Source: JACCVL01 sp963695375
GTDB lineage: Bacteria; Actinomycetota; Actinomycetes; Propionibacteriales; Nocardioidaceae
Direction of reading: 5' to 3'
Assembly (NCBI GenBank): GCA_963695375.1
Contig: OY968767.1
Location: forward strand, 1,302,001-1,366,000
Length of the DNA stretch: 64,000 nucleotides
A program made the translations under genes and the position numbers. The notes below the pieces were generated by a model. It saw nothing but the letters and a program-made list of their open reading frames with translations. It did not search any database and was not told the DNA's origin. Positions 25,382 to 37,598 of the stretch are shown here, piece by piece (within the stretch, counting starts at the first letter, position 1; every line of letters begins with the position of its first letter).

Positions 25382-26943
25382 GGGCCGGGCGAGGGCTGCG
25401 GACCGTGGGAATGGTCGCCGCGCTGGCGACCGTGCTCAGCGGCTGTGAGTTCTCCGCCTACGAGTTGCCGCTCCCCGGAGGAGCCGACACCGGTGAGGAC
25501 CCGTACGTCGTGACCGTGGAGTTTCGCGATGTCCTCGACCTGGTGCCACAGAGCTCGGTGAAGGTCGACGACGTGTCCGTCGGGAAAGTGACGGACGTCG
25601 ACCTCCAGGGCTGGACGGCCGAGGTCACGCTGGAGCTCGACAGCGAGGTGGAACTGCCGGCGGACGCGGTCGCGGAGCTGCGTCAGACCAGCCTGCTGGG
25701 AGAGAAGTTCGTCGAGCTCGCCCCGCCCGCGGACGGCGGCACCGGCCTGCTCGAGGACGGTGACGTCATCCCGCTGGACCGCAGCGGACGCAACCCCGAG
25801 GTCGAGGAGGTGCTCGGCGCGTTGTCGCTGCTGCTGAACGGCGGCGGGATCGCCCGGATCAAGACCATCACCCAGGAGCTGAACAACGCTCTCGAGGGTC
25901 GCGAGCCCGAGGTTCGTTCGGTGCTGGGTGAGCTGCGCACGTTCATGGGCCAGCTGGACAGGAACAAGCAGGCGATCATCACCGCGATCCGGAAGGTGAA
26001 CGGGCTCGCCCTGTCCGTCCGCGAGCAGACCGGAGCCATCGAGGGCGCCCTCGACACCATGCCGGCCGCCCTCAAGTCCCTCGAGGACCAGCGCTCGGCC
26101 CTGGTCCGGATGCTCTCGTCGCTGGACCGGCTCAGCGGTGTCGGCACCCGGGTGATCCGGCAGTCGAAGGCGGACACGATCACGAACCTGCGCAACCTGG
26201 TCCCCATCCTCACCCAGCTGAACCGGTCAGGTGACGCGATTCCCAAGGCGCTGTCACTGGCGCTGACCTACCCGTTCGTGGATGCCGTCGTCGGCACCAC
26301 CGCCGTCGAGGCGCGCAACTTCCACCAGGGCGACTACACCAACCTGGAGGCACAGCTCGACGTCAACCTGGCGACCGTGCTGCAGGGGCTGCCCGACCCG
26401 CCGGACGGTGGGCCGCTGAACCCGGTCTGCGAGGACCTGCCCGAGCCGCTGCCGGAGATCTGCAACGACCCGGACGCACCGGTCGACGAGGTCTGTGAGC
26501 AGCTGCCGCCGCCGCTGCCGGACGTGTGCGAGAGCCTGCCGGGCGGCGGCGGTGGTGGTGGTGGCGGCGGTGGCGGCGGTGGCGACGGTCCCGTGCCGCC
26601 CGGCGGTGGGGGCGGGCCGAACCTCCCAGGCGGTGGGGGTGGCGGGCCGAACCTGCCGAACCTGCCGAGCCTGCCCGGCTCCGGTGCAGGCGGCGGTGGC
26701 AACGGAGGCGGCGGCAACGGAGGCGGTGGCAACGGAGGCGGCGGCAACGGCGGGAGTGGCAACGGCGGGGGTGGCAACGGCGGCTGCACGCTGATCCTGC
26801 TCTGTCGGGCCGCGCCGCTCCAGGCCCAGCCAGGCTCGGACTCCTGGGCGGTCGACGGTGACCCCTCGTCGCTGACCGCCGAGGACGTCACCTACGACCC
26901 GGGCCTGATGGCGCTGCTGCTGCAGGGGGTGGTGGCGCCGTGA
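25378..26943 (+). CDS. mceE: Mce family lipoprotein MceE with Cys-periodic and glycine-rich C-terminus
   Basis: 521 residues, longer than usual for MceE. A lipoprotein signal peptide ends in LSGC (Cys22), so the protein is lipid-anchored. The MCE domain (VKVDDVSVGKVTDVD, SLLGEKFVEL) and helical region follow. From residue 351 come four cysteines spaced exactly 11 residues apart (351, 362, 373, 384) in a Pro/Asp/Glu-rich repeat, then about 85 residues dominated by Gly with NGGGG repeats, then CTLILLC and a conserved-looking end. Repeat composition suggests an extended, perhaps disulfide-linked spacer. Overlaps mceF by 4 bases. Confidence 0.92.
   Translation: MRAGRGLRTVGMVAALATVLSGCEFSAYELPLPGGADTGEDPYVVTVEFRDVLDLVPQSSVKVDDVSVGKVTDVDLQGWTAEVTLELDSEVELPADAVAELRQTSLLGEKFVELAPPADGGTGLLEDGDVIPLDRSGRNPEVEEVLGALSLLLNGGGIARIKTITQELNNALEGREPEVRSVLGELRTFMGQLDRNKQAIITAIRKVNGLALSVREQTGAIEGALDTMPAALKSLEDQRSALVRMLSSLDRLSGVGTRVIRQSKADTITNLRNLVPILTQLNRSGDAIPKALSLALTYPFVDAVVGTTAVEARNFHQGDYTNLEAQLDVNLATVLQGLPDPPDGGPLNPVCEDLPEPLPEICNDPDAPVDEVCEQLPPPLPDVCESLPGGGGGGGGGGGGGGDGPVPPGGGGGPNLPGGGGGGPNLPNLPSLPGSGAGGGGNGGGGNGGGGNGGGGNGGSGNGGGGNGGCTLILLCRAAPLQAQPGSDSWAVDGDPSSLTAEDVTYDPGLMALLLQGVVAP
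26428..26529 (+). repeat. 33-base periodic repeat in mceE (one Cys per 11 residues)
   Basis: Cysteine codons start at 26428, 26461, 26494 and 26527, each 33 bases apart. Units begin CEDLPEPLPEI, CNDPDAPVDEV, CEQLPPPLPDV and CESLPGG; the first and third are closest, the second diverged. Confidence 0.8.
26540..26790 (+). repeat. Glycine-rich low-complexity tract in mceE
   Basis: GGT/GGC/GGG codon runs encode poly-Gly, then PGGGGGPNLP-type repeats, then about seven NGGGG or NGGSG units of 15 bases (about 26698-26785). The 15-base units are near-identical DNA and prone to copy-number change. Confidence 0.85.
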
Positions 26944-28214
26944 TCGCCCGCAAGGTGAAGCTGCAGCTGGCCCTGTTCGTGGCTCTCACGCTGGTCGGGG
27001 TCGCGTTCGTGGGTGCCCGCTACGCCCAGCTCGACAAGCTGGTGAGCGACCAGACCTACACCGTCACCGGTCACTTCGCGGCATCCGGCGGCATCTTCAC
27101 CGGCGCCGAGGTGACCTACCGAGGCGTCGGCGTGGGCCGCGTCGGCGGCCTGACCTTGACCGACGAGGGCGTGGACGTCGCGCTGGAGATCGAGAACGGC
27201 AACGACGAGATCCCCGCGGACCTCCAGGCGGTCGTGGCGAACAAGTCCGCGGTCGGCGAGCAGTACGTCGACCTGCAGCCGCAGTCGGACTCCGAGCCGT
27301 ACCTCTCCGGCGGCGACGAGATCGCGCTGGAGCGGACGTCGGTGCCGCTGAGCGCGACCACGCTGCTGATCGACCTGGACGAGTTCGTCAACTCGGTGGA
27401 TCGGCCGAACCTCCGCACCACCGTCACCGAGCTGGGCAAGGCGTTCGGAGGCGCCGGCGAGGACCTGAGCACGATCATCGACACCGGCAACGCGTTCATC
27501 GAGGCGGCGGATCGCAACTTCGGACTCACCGCGCGGCTGATCCGCGAGTCCCGGCGGGTGCTCGACACGCAGATCGACTCGGCTCCGCACATCCGCTCCT
27601 TCGCCCGCGACCTGGCGCTGTTCTCCGAGACGCTGGCGGGCAGCGACGACGACCTGCGCGCGGTGATCGACAACGGCAGCGGCGCCGCCAACGCGGTCAG
27701 GGAGCTGATCGACGACAACGCCGACGAGCTGGCGTCGCTGATCGGCAACCTGACGACGACCAACGAGATCGTGTCGGCGCGGGTGGACGGGCTGCGTTCG
27801 GTGTTCGTGCTGTACCCCTACGCCGTGGAGGGTGGCTACACCGTCGTCGCCAAGGACCGCTACACCGGGCTGTACGACGCCCACTTCGGCCTCGTTTTCA
27901 CCTCCGCGCCGCACGTGTGCAACGACGGATACCAGGGCACCGACAAGCGACCACCCGCCGACCTGCGCGAGACTCCCATCAACGAGGATGCGCACTGCGA
28001 GGAGCCGCAGGCGGTCTCCAACGCGCGCGGGGCCCAGCACGCGCCGGCCTACAACCGGGCACCGGTGGTCGGCGCCTACGATCCCGAGTCCGGCACCCTG
28101 CGGGCGACGTCGCGCGCACCCGACCATGGGACGGTGACGGTCGGGGGTGGTGCCCGCGTCTTCGGAGAGGATGCCTGGAAGTGGTTGCTGCTGGGTCCGC
28201 TGGGCAGCCGGTGA
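26940..28214 (+). CDS. mceF: Mce family protein MceF
   Basis: 424 residues: anchor at about 7-27, MCE domain (VTYRGVGVGRVGGLTL, SAVGEQYVDL), helical region, and a C-terminal domain with two cysteines (HVCNDGY, AHCEE) ending AWKWLLLGPLGSR, typical of MceF. Last of the six MCE subunits. GTG start overlaps mceE by 4 bases and the stop overlaps the next gene by 4. Confidence 0.92.
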   Translation: MIARKVKLQLALFVALTLVGVAFVGARYAQLDKLVSDQTYTVTGHFAASGGIFTGAEVTYRGVGVGRVGGLTLTDEGVDVALEIENGNDEIPADLQAVVANKSAVGEQYVDLQPQSDSEPYLSGGDEIALERTSVPLSATTLLIDLDEFVNSVDRPNLRTTVTELGKAFGGAGEDLSTIIDTGNAFIEAADRNFGLTARLIRESRRVLDTQIDSAPHIRSFARDLALFSETLAGSDDDLRAVIDNGSGAANAVRELIDDNADELASLIGNLTTTNEIVSARVDGLRSVFVLYPYAVEGGYTVVAKDRYTGLYDAHFGLVFTSAPHVCNDGYQGTDKRPPADLRETPINEDAHCEEPQAVSNARGAQHAPAYNRAPVVGAYDPESGTLRATSRAPDHGTVTVGGGARVFGEDAWKWLLLGPLGSR

Positions 28215-28711
28215 CGCCTCGTCCCGGCGGCGCCCCCGGATGGGTGGTCGTGACGACCGTGCTGCTCGCGCTGGCGCTCTCCGGATCGGTGCTCGGCGCG
28301 TTCCTCTGGTCGGAGCAGATCAGCGACGTCGAGGCGGAGGAGGCCAGCCGGGACGAGGTCGCCCAGGTGGCCAGCCAGTTCGCCGTGGACGTCAACACCT
28401 ACTCCGCCGCGGACATCGACACCTACGCCGACCGGGTGTCCGCCCAGCTGACCGAGGACTTCTCCGGTTCGTTCAACGACGCCCTCGAGGGTCTGGTCGA
28501 CCAGGTGCGGGCGGCCGAGATCGAGTCCGAGGGCACCGTGCTGCGCACCGGCGTCGCGAGCGTGGGCGACGACTCCGCCCGGGTGCTCGTGGTCGCCGAC
28601 GCCACCGTCGATTCGGTGTTCCAGACCCGCGTCCGGCACTTTCGCTGGGAGGTCGAGCTGGTGCGTGCCGGCGACGAATGGCTGGTCGACAACTTCACCC
28701 CGGTCGCGTAG
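28211..28711 (+). CDS. Mce-associated membrane protein (Mam), first copy
   Basis: 166 residues with one N-terminal transmembrane helix (about 10-34) and an extracytoplasmic alpha/beta domain ending VELVRAGDEWLVDNFTPV, the SnoaL/NTF2-like pattern of Mam proteins. Mam proteins stabilize Mce complexes in mycobacteria. GTG 28211 overlaps mceF as GTGA. Confidence 0.82.
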   Translation: MTPRPGGAPGWVVVTTVLLALALSGSVLGAFLWSEQISDVEAEEASRDEVAQVASQFAVDVNTYSAADIDTYADRVSAQLTEDFSGSFNDALEGLVDQVRAAEIESEGTVLRTGVASVGDDSARVLVVADATVDSVFQTRVRHFRWEVELVRAGDEWLVDNFTPVA

Positions 28712-28719
28712 GAGCCGAC

Positions 28720-29412
28720 ATGACAGCCACCAGTGACCAGCCCGGGCAGCAGCGACGCCGCCGGATCGCCGGGGAGCGCGGCCGCCGCCCCGAGCCGGGA
28801 TCGCCGGCACCGGGACAGCCGGCGTCTTCGGAGCCGGCACCCCGATCGCCCCGTCCTGCCGGCAGCCGGCAGACCCTGCCGGACCGGCCACCGGCTCCTC
28901 GCGGTCAGCGCCCCCGAACCCGTCGCTACTGGTGGTGGCTGACGCCGATGGTGCTGCTCACAGCCGTCGCCGTCGCTCTCGCCGCGGTCCTGGGCCTGCG
29001 AGCACAGGACGCGGCCGGGCTCGATCCGGCCCGGGACGCCGCGGCTGCGGCGGCCAGGGACGCCGCGGCGGCCGTCCTCACGTTCGACTACCGGACGCTG
29101 GACGAGGACTCCGCCGAGGCAGCGACCTACCTGACCGACGACTACGCCGACAAGTACCGGGCCGGCATCGAGTCGCTGGTCAGCGACGCCGCCGAGCAGA
29201 CGCAGGGGTCGGTCACCGCGGAGGTGCGTGCGGTGGCCGTCGTCCCGTGCGGAGACGGCTGCTCCGACACCCGGGTGGACGTGCTGGTGTTCGTGGACCA
29301 GGTCTCCCGGACCAGCGCCAGCAAGCAGCCACAGACCGCGCTCAACCGGGTCGTGTTCAGCATGGAGAAGCAGGCCGACCGCTGGCTGGTGGACGACGTC
29401 GTCCCGCTGTGA
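28720..29412 (+). CDS. Mce-associated membrane protein (Mam), second copy
   Basis: 230 residues. The first 70 or so are Pro/Arg/Gly-rich and cytoplasmic, followed by a transmembrane helix (about 73-95) and an NTF2-like domain ending SMEKQADRWLVDDVVPL. Two cysteines (VVPCGDGCSD) may form a disulfide outside the cell. GTAGGAG precedes the ATG. It ends the mkl-mce operon. Confidence 0.82.
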   Translation: MTATSDQPGQQRRRRIAGERGRRPEPGSPAPGQPASSEPAPRSPRPAGSRQTLPDRPPAPRGQRPRTRRYWWWLTPMVLLTAVAVALAAVLGLRAQDAAGLDPARDAAAAAARDAAAAVLTFDYRTLDEDSAEAATYLTDDYADKYRAGIESLVSDAAEQTQGSVTAEVRAVAVVPCGDGCSDTRVDVLVFVDQVSRTSASKQPQTALNRVVFSMEKQADRWLVDDVVPL

Positions 29413-29489
29413 CCGGCCCGGATGCTTGACGCAGCCCGGTCCAGCAGCCATCCTCGACCCGCAGCCTGGGGTGAGCACGAACCCCTGGG

Positions 29490-29518
29490 TCGACAGCCGT
29501 GCGCCGACAGGCTAAACT
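29490..29518 (+). promoter_or_regulatory. Probable rpoBC promoter
   Basis: TCGACA (29490-29495), 17 bases, TAAACT (29513-29518): five and four of six matches to consensus with ideal spacing. It lies about 120 bases before the rpoB start. The rest of the 234-base gap after the mce operon shows no other clear signal. Confidence 0.65.
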
Positions 29519-29646
29519 TCTCAGTTGCGCTGCCTTCCACCCTGCCCGCCCCTTGACCGGGGTCGTTCGGAGTGCCCGGAGGTCGCGCCCCGGATCAGCC
29601 CCGACCCGGACTGAGATGTCTTCGCGAGCACTCGGAAGGACCCCTC

Positions 29647-33147
<3,501 letters not shown>

Positions 33148-33229
33148 GGATCCGCGCCACGGCCGGCGTCCTCAGTCCCCGACCCACCCGCCCGCCGCAC
33201 CCAGCGGGCGACTACCGAAGGAAACTGCT

Positions 33230-36200
33230 TTGCTGGATGTGAACTTCTTCGACGAACTGCGGATCGGCCTGGCCACGGTCGACGACATCCGTCAGTGGTC
33301 GCACGGTGAGGTGAAGAAGCCGGAGACCATCAACTACCGCACGCTCAAGCCCGAGCGCGACGGCCTGTTCTGCGAGAAGATCTTCGGTCCCACCCGGGAC
33401 TGGGAGTGCTACTGCGGCAAGTACAAGCGGGTGCGCTTCAAGGGGATCATCTGCGAGCGGTGCGGCGTCGAGGTCACCCGCAGCAAGGTCCGCCGGGAGC
33501 GGATGGGGCACATCGAGCTGGCCGCCCCGGTCACGCACATCTGGTACTTCAAGGGCGTGCCGAGTCGGCTCGGCTACCTGCTCGACCTGGCGCCGAAGGA
33601 CCTGGAGAAGGTCATCTACTTCGCGGCCTACATGATCACCTCGGTCGACGAGGACGCCCGGCACCGCGATCTGCCGTCGTTGGAGGGCAAGATCGACCTC
33701 GAGCGGCAGAAGGTGGAGCAGCGTCGGGACGCCGAGATCGAGCAGCGCATGACCAAGCTCGAAGAGGACCTGGCGGCTCTCGAGGCCGAGGGTGCCAAGG
33801 CCGACCAGCGCCGCAAGGTCCGGGACGGAGCCGAGCGCGAGGTGCGGCAGCGTCGCGACCGTGCCCAGCGGGAGATCGACCGGCTGGACGAGGTGTGGAG
33901 CCGGTTCAAGAACCTCAAGGTGCAGGACCTCGAGGGTGACGAGGTGCTCTACCGTGACATGCGGTACCGCTTCGGCAAGTACTTCGAGGGCTACATGGGC
34001 GCCGAGGCGATCCAGAAGCGCCTGGAGAGCTTCGACCTCGAGGCCGAGGCGGCCTCGCTGCACGACGTCATCAAGAACGGCAAGGGGCAGCGCAAGACTC
34101 GCGCCCTCAAGCGGCTCAAGGTCGTCTCGGCGTTCCGCCAGACCAGCAACAGCCCGCGCGGCATGGTTCTCGACTGCGTCCCGGTGATCCCGCCGGACCT
34201 GCGGCCGATGGTGCAGCTCGACGGTGGCCGGTTCGCGACCAGCGACCTGAACGACCTCTACCGCCGCGTGATCAACCGGAACAACCGGCTCAAGCGGCTG
34301 CTCGACCTGGGCGCTCCCGAGATCATCGTCAACAACGAGAAGCGGATGCTGCAGGAGGCCGTGGACTCGCTGTTCGACAACGGCCGTCGCGGCCGGCCGG
34401 TCACCGGCCCGGGCAACCGGCCGCTCAAGTCGCTGTCGGACATGCTCAAGGGCAAGCAGGGCCGTTTCCGCCAGAACCTGCTCGGCAAGCGGGTCGACTA
34501 CTCCGGCCGCTCGGTCATCGTGGTCGGTCCCCAGCTCAAGCTGCACCAGTGCGGCCTGCCCAAGCAGATGGCACTCGAGCTCTTCAAGCCGTTCGTGATG
34601 AAGCGGCTGGTCGACCTCAACCACGCGCAGAACATCAAGTCCGCGAAGCGGATGGTCGAACGGGCCCGCCCCGTCGTCTGGGACGTGCTGGAGGAGGTCA
34701 TCGCCGAGCACCCGGTCCTGCTGAACCGCGCGCCGACCCTGCACCGACTCGGCATCCAGGCCTTCGAGCCGCAGCTGATCGAGGGCAAGGCCATCCAGAT
34801 CCACCCGCTGGTCTGCACCGCGTTCAACGCCGACTTCGACGGTGACCAGATGGCGGTGCACCTGCCGCTGTCCGCGGAGGCGCAGGCCGAGGCCCGGATC
34901 CTGATGCTCTCGACCAACAACATCCTCAAGCCGGCCGACGGCCGGCCGGTGACCATGCCGACTCAGGACATGGTCATCGGGATCTACTTCCTCACCGTCG
35001 ACAAGGACGGAGAGCCGGGCGAGGGGCGGGCGTTCGGGTCCGTGGCGGAGGCGATCATGGCCTTCGACCGCGAGGAGATCTCGCTGCAGTCCCCCATCCG
35101 GCTGCGGTTCACCGACCTGGTCCCGTCGCCGATGACTCCGGTCCCGGACGGCTGGGAGCCCGGTCAGCCGGCCCTGATCGAGACCACGCTCGGACGGGCG
35201 CTGTTCAACGAGGCACTGCCGGCCGACTACGCCTACGTCAACCACGAGGTGGGCAAGCGGCAGCTCGGCACCATCGTCAACGACCTGGCCGAGCGCTACA
35301 CCAAGGTCGAGGTCGCCGCGGCGCTGGATGCCCTCAAGGACACCGGTTTCCACTGGGCCACGCGGTCCGGCGTCACCGTGTCGATCGAGGACGTCGTGAC
35401 GCCGCCCGGCAAGCAGGAGATCCTCTCCGGCTACGAGGACCAGGCCGCCAAGGTGCAGAAGCAGTTCGACCGCGGCCTGATCACCGACGAGGAGCGCCGC
35501 CAGGAGCTCATCGAGATCTGGACCCGGGCGACCAACGAGGTCTCCGAGGCGATGGAGGCGACGTTCGAGAAGACCAACCCGATCTTCATGATGGTGCACT
35601 CCGGTGCCCGCGGAAACATGATGCAGGTGCGGCAGATCGCCGCCATGCGTGGGCTGGTGGCCAACCCGCGGGGTGAGATCATCCCGCGGCCGATCAAGGC
35701 CAACTTCCGGGAGGGCCTGTCGGTGGTCGAGTACTTCATCTCGACCCACGGCGCCCGCAAGGGCCTGGCGGACACCGCGCTGCGCACCGCCGACTCGGGT
35801 TACCTGACCCGGCGCCTGGTGGACGTGTCGCAGGACGTGATCATCCGCGAGGACGACTGCGGCACGGAGCGCGGTCTGCCCAAGCAGATCGGGAGCCGGC
35901 TCGAGGACGGCCGGCTGGTCGTCGCCGACAACGCCGAGACCTCGGCGTACGCGCGAGCGGCGGCCACCGCAGTGGTCCACCCCGACACCGGTGAGGAGCT
36001 GGTTCCGGCCGGCGGCGACATCGGTGACGTCAAGATCGCCGAGCTCGTCGAGGCCGGTATCGAGTCGGTCAAGGTGCGCTCGGTCCTGACCTGTGACGCC
36101 AAGACCGGCACCTGCGCGAAGTGCTATGGGCGGTCGCTCGCGACCGGGAAGCTGGTCGACATCGGTGAGGCGGTCGGCATCATCGCCGCCCAGTCGATCG

Positions 36201-37105
36201 GCGAGCCGGGCACCCAGCTGACGATGCGGACCTTCCACACCGGCGGTGTCGCGGGTGACGACATCACGCACGGGTTGCCTCGCGTGGTGGAGCTGTTCGA
36301 GGCCCGAGTGCCCAAGGGCAAGGCGCCGATCACCGAGAGCGCCGGTCGGGTGCGCATCGAGGAGAGCGACAAGTCCCGCAAGGTCGTCGTCATCCCCGAC
36401 GACGGCTCGGACGAGCAGGACTACCCGGTGAGCAAGCGGGCCCGACTGCTCGTCGGCGACGGCGACCACGTGGACGTGGGCGAGCAGCTCACGCACGGGA
36501 CGCCCGACCCGCAGGACGTGCTCCGCATCCTCGGCGTCCGCAAGGCGCAGGAGCACCTGGTGGACGAGGTGCAGGAGGTCTACCGCTCCCAGGGCGTGTC
36601 GATCCACGACAAGCACATCGAGATCATCGTGCGGCAGATGCTGCGCCGGGTGACGGTCATCGAGCAGGGCGCGGCCCAGCTGCTGACCGGCGACCTCGTC
36701 GACCGGTTGCGGTTCGAGGACGAGAACCGCCGGGTCGTCGCCGAGGGCGGTCAGCCGGCCTCCGGCCGGCCGGTGCTGATGGGGATCACCAAGGCGTCGC
36801 TGGCCACCGAGTCGTGGCTGTCGGCCGCCTCCTTCCAGGAGACCACCCGGGTGCTCACCGATGCGGCGATCCACGGCCGCTCGGACTCGCTGATGGGTCT
36901 CAAGGAGAACGTGATCCTGGGCAAGCTGATCCCGGCCGGCACCGGCCTGGAGCGGTACCGGAACATCACGGTCGAGCCGACCGAGGAGGCGCGAGCCGCG
37001 GCCTACTCGCTCACCGGCTACGAGACCTACGACTACGACTTCGGCCAGCCGGCCACCCAGTCGGTGGCGCTGGACGACTTCGACTTCGGGTCGTTCCGCG
37101 GCTGA
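33230..37105 (+). CDS. rpoC: RNA polymerase beta' subunit
   Basis: 1291 residues from TTG 33230 (MLDVNFFDELRIGL), five bases after AAGGAAA. The N-terminal zinc finger is in WECYCGKYKRVRFKG and ICERCG; the catalytic magnesium loop NADFDGD is at residues 533-539 (D535, D537, D539). A charged, coiled-coil-like insert at about 160-225 is typical of actinobacteria. The second zinc site has CDAKTGTCAKCYG. Confidence 0.98.
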   Translation: MLDVNFFDELRIGLATVDDIRQWSHGEVKKPETINYRTLKPERDGLFCEKIFGPTRDWECYCGKYKRVRFKGIICERCGVEVTRSKVRRERMGHIELAAPVTHIWYFKGVPSRLGYLLDLAPKDLEKVIYFAAYMITSVDEDARHRDLPSLEGKIDLERQKVEQRRDAEIEQRMTKLEEDLAALEAEGAKADQRRKVRDGAEREVRQRRDRAQREIDRLDEVWSRFKNLKVQDLEGDEVLYRDMRYRFGKYFEGYMGAEAIQKRLESFDLEAEAASLHDVIKNGKGQRKTRALKRLKVVSAFRQTSNSPRGMVLDCVPVIPPDLRPMVQLDGGRFATSDLNDLYRRVINRNNRLKRLLDLGAPEIIVNNEKRMLQEAVDSLFDNGRRGRPVTGPGNRPLKSLSDMLKGKQGRFRQNLLGKRVDYSGRSVIVVGPQLKLHQCGLPKQMALELFKPFVMKRLVDLNHAQNIKSAKRMVERARPVVWDVLEEVIAEHPVLLNRAPTLHRLGIQAFEPQLIEGKAIQIHPLVCTAFNADFDGDQMAVHLPLSAEAQAEARILMLSTNNILKPADGRPVTMPTQDMVIGIYFLTVDKDGEPGEGRAFGSVAEAIMAFDREEISLQSPIRLRFTDLVPSPMTPVPDGWEPGQPALIETTLGRALFNEALPADYAYVNHEVGKRQLGTIVNDLAERYTKVEVAAALDALKDTGFHWATRSGVTVSIEDVVTPPGKQEILSGYEDQAAKVQKQFDRGLITDEERRQELIEIWTRATNEVSEAMEATFEKTNPIFMMVHSGARGNMMQVRQIAAMRGLVANPRGEIIPRPIKANFREGLSVVEYFISTHGARKGLADTALRTADSGYLTRRLVDVSQDVIIREDDCGTERGLPKQIGSRLEDGRLVVADNAETSAYARAAATAVVHPDTGEELVPAGGDIGDVKIAELVEAGIESVKVRSVLTCDAKTGTCAKCYGRSLATGKLVDIGEAVGIIAAQSIGEPGTQLTMRTFHTGGVAGDDITHGLPRVVELFEARVPKGKAPITESAGRVRIEESDKSRKVVVIPDDGSDEQDYPVSKRARLLVGDGDHVDVGEQLTHGTPDPQDVLRILGVRKAQEHLVDEVQEVYRSQGVSIHDKHIEIIVRQMLRRVTVIEQGAAQLLTGDLVDRLRFEDENRRVVAEGGQPASGRPVLMGITKASLATESWLSAASFQETTRVLTDAAIHGRSDSLMGLKENVILGKLIPAGTGLERYRNITVEPTEEARAAAYSLTGYETYDYDFGQPATQSVALDDFDFGSFRG

Positions 37106-37112
37106 GCCGGGG

Positions 37113-37577
37113 TTGCCGGTGACCTCCGGTCCGGTACGTCGCCAGCGACTGGCGGCGTACGCGCTGGTCGTGCGGGCGGGCCCGGACGGGGACCGGGTGC
37201 TGCTCACCCAGCTGTCGGAGACCACGACGCGGCCGGGGGCGTGGACGCTGCCCGGGGGCGGCGTCCACCACGGTGAGGACCCGAGAGCCGCCGCGGTACG
37301 CGAGGTGCAGGAGGAGACCGGTCTCGTCGTCACCCTGGGCAGGCTCCTGGACGTGAACTCGCTGCACCTGCGGGGCACCTCACCGACCGGCGTGCTCGAG
37401 GACTATCACGCCCTCCGGCTGGTGTTCGCAGGCTCGGTCTCGCTGCGCGCTCCTGCGCCGCGGGTGCTGGAGCGCGACGGGACCACCGCCGACGCCCGAT
37501 GGGTGCTGGTGGCAGACGTCACGACCGAGCGACTGCCGGTGGTGGACCTGGTGCCCTGGGCGCTGCGCCGGCGCTGA
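37113..37577 (+). CDS. Nudix hydrolase
   Basis: 154 residues with a perfect Nudix box (G-x5-E-x7-RE-x2-EE-x-G) at about residues 49-71: GGVHHGEDPRAAA then VREVQEETGL. It should hydrolyse a nucleoside-diphosphate-linked compound with Mg; substrate unknown. TTG 37113 or GTG 37119 could be the start; it follows rpoC by 7 bases and probably shares its transcript. Confidence 0.85.
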   Translation: MPVTSGPVRRQRLAAYALVVRAGPDGDRVLLTQLSETTTRPGAWTLPGGGVHHGEDPRAAAVREVQEETGLVVTLGRLLDVNSLHLRGTSPTGVLEDYHALRLVFAGSVSLRAPAPRVLERDGTTADARWVLVADVTTERLPVVDLVPWALRRR

Positions 37578-37598
37578 CTCGGCGCTAGCGTCTGGCGC

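Noticed and set aside
26540..26790. Possible CRISPR-like or satellite repeat
   Set aside because: Units are short and contiguous, in frame, and encode a glycine-rich part of MceE; there are no spacers.
29572..29646. Earlier in-frame start for rpoB
   Set aside because: TTG 29647 has an ideal GGAAGGA site and matches the conserved actinobacterial N-terminus; the upstream part is leader downstream of the promoter.
33212..37378. Very long open frame (about 1388 codons) on the minus strand opposite rpoC
   Set aside because: It is the GC-driven antisense shadow of rpoC. Its protein is compositionally odd (His, Asp, Arg, Val-rich) with no recognisable motif.
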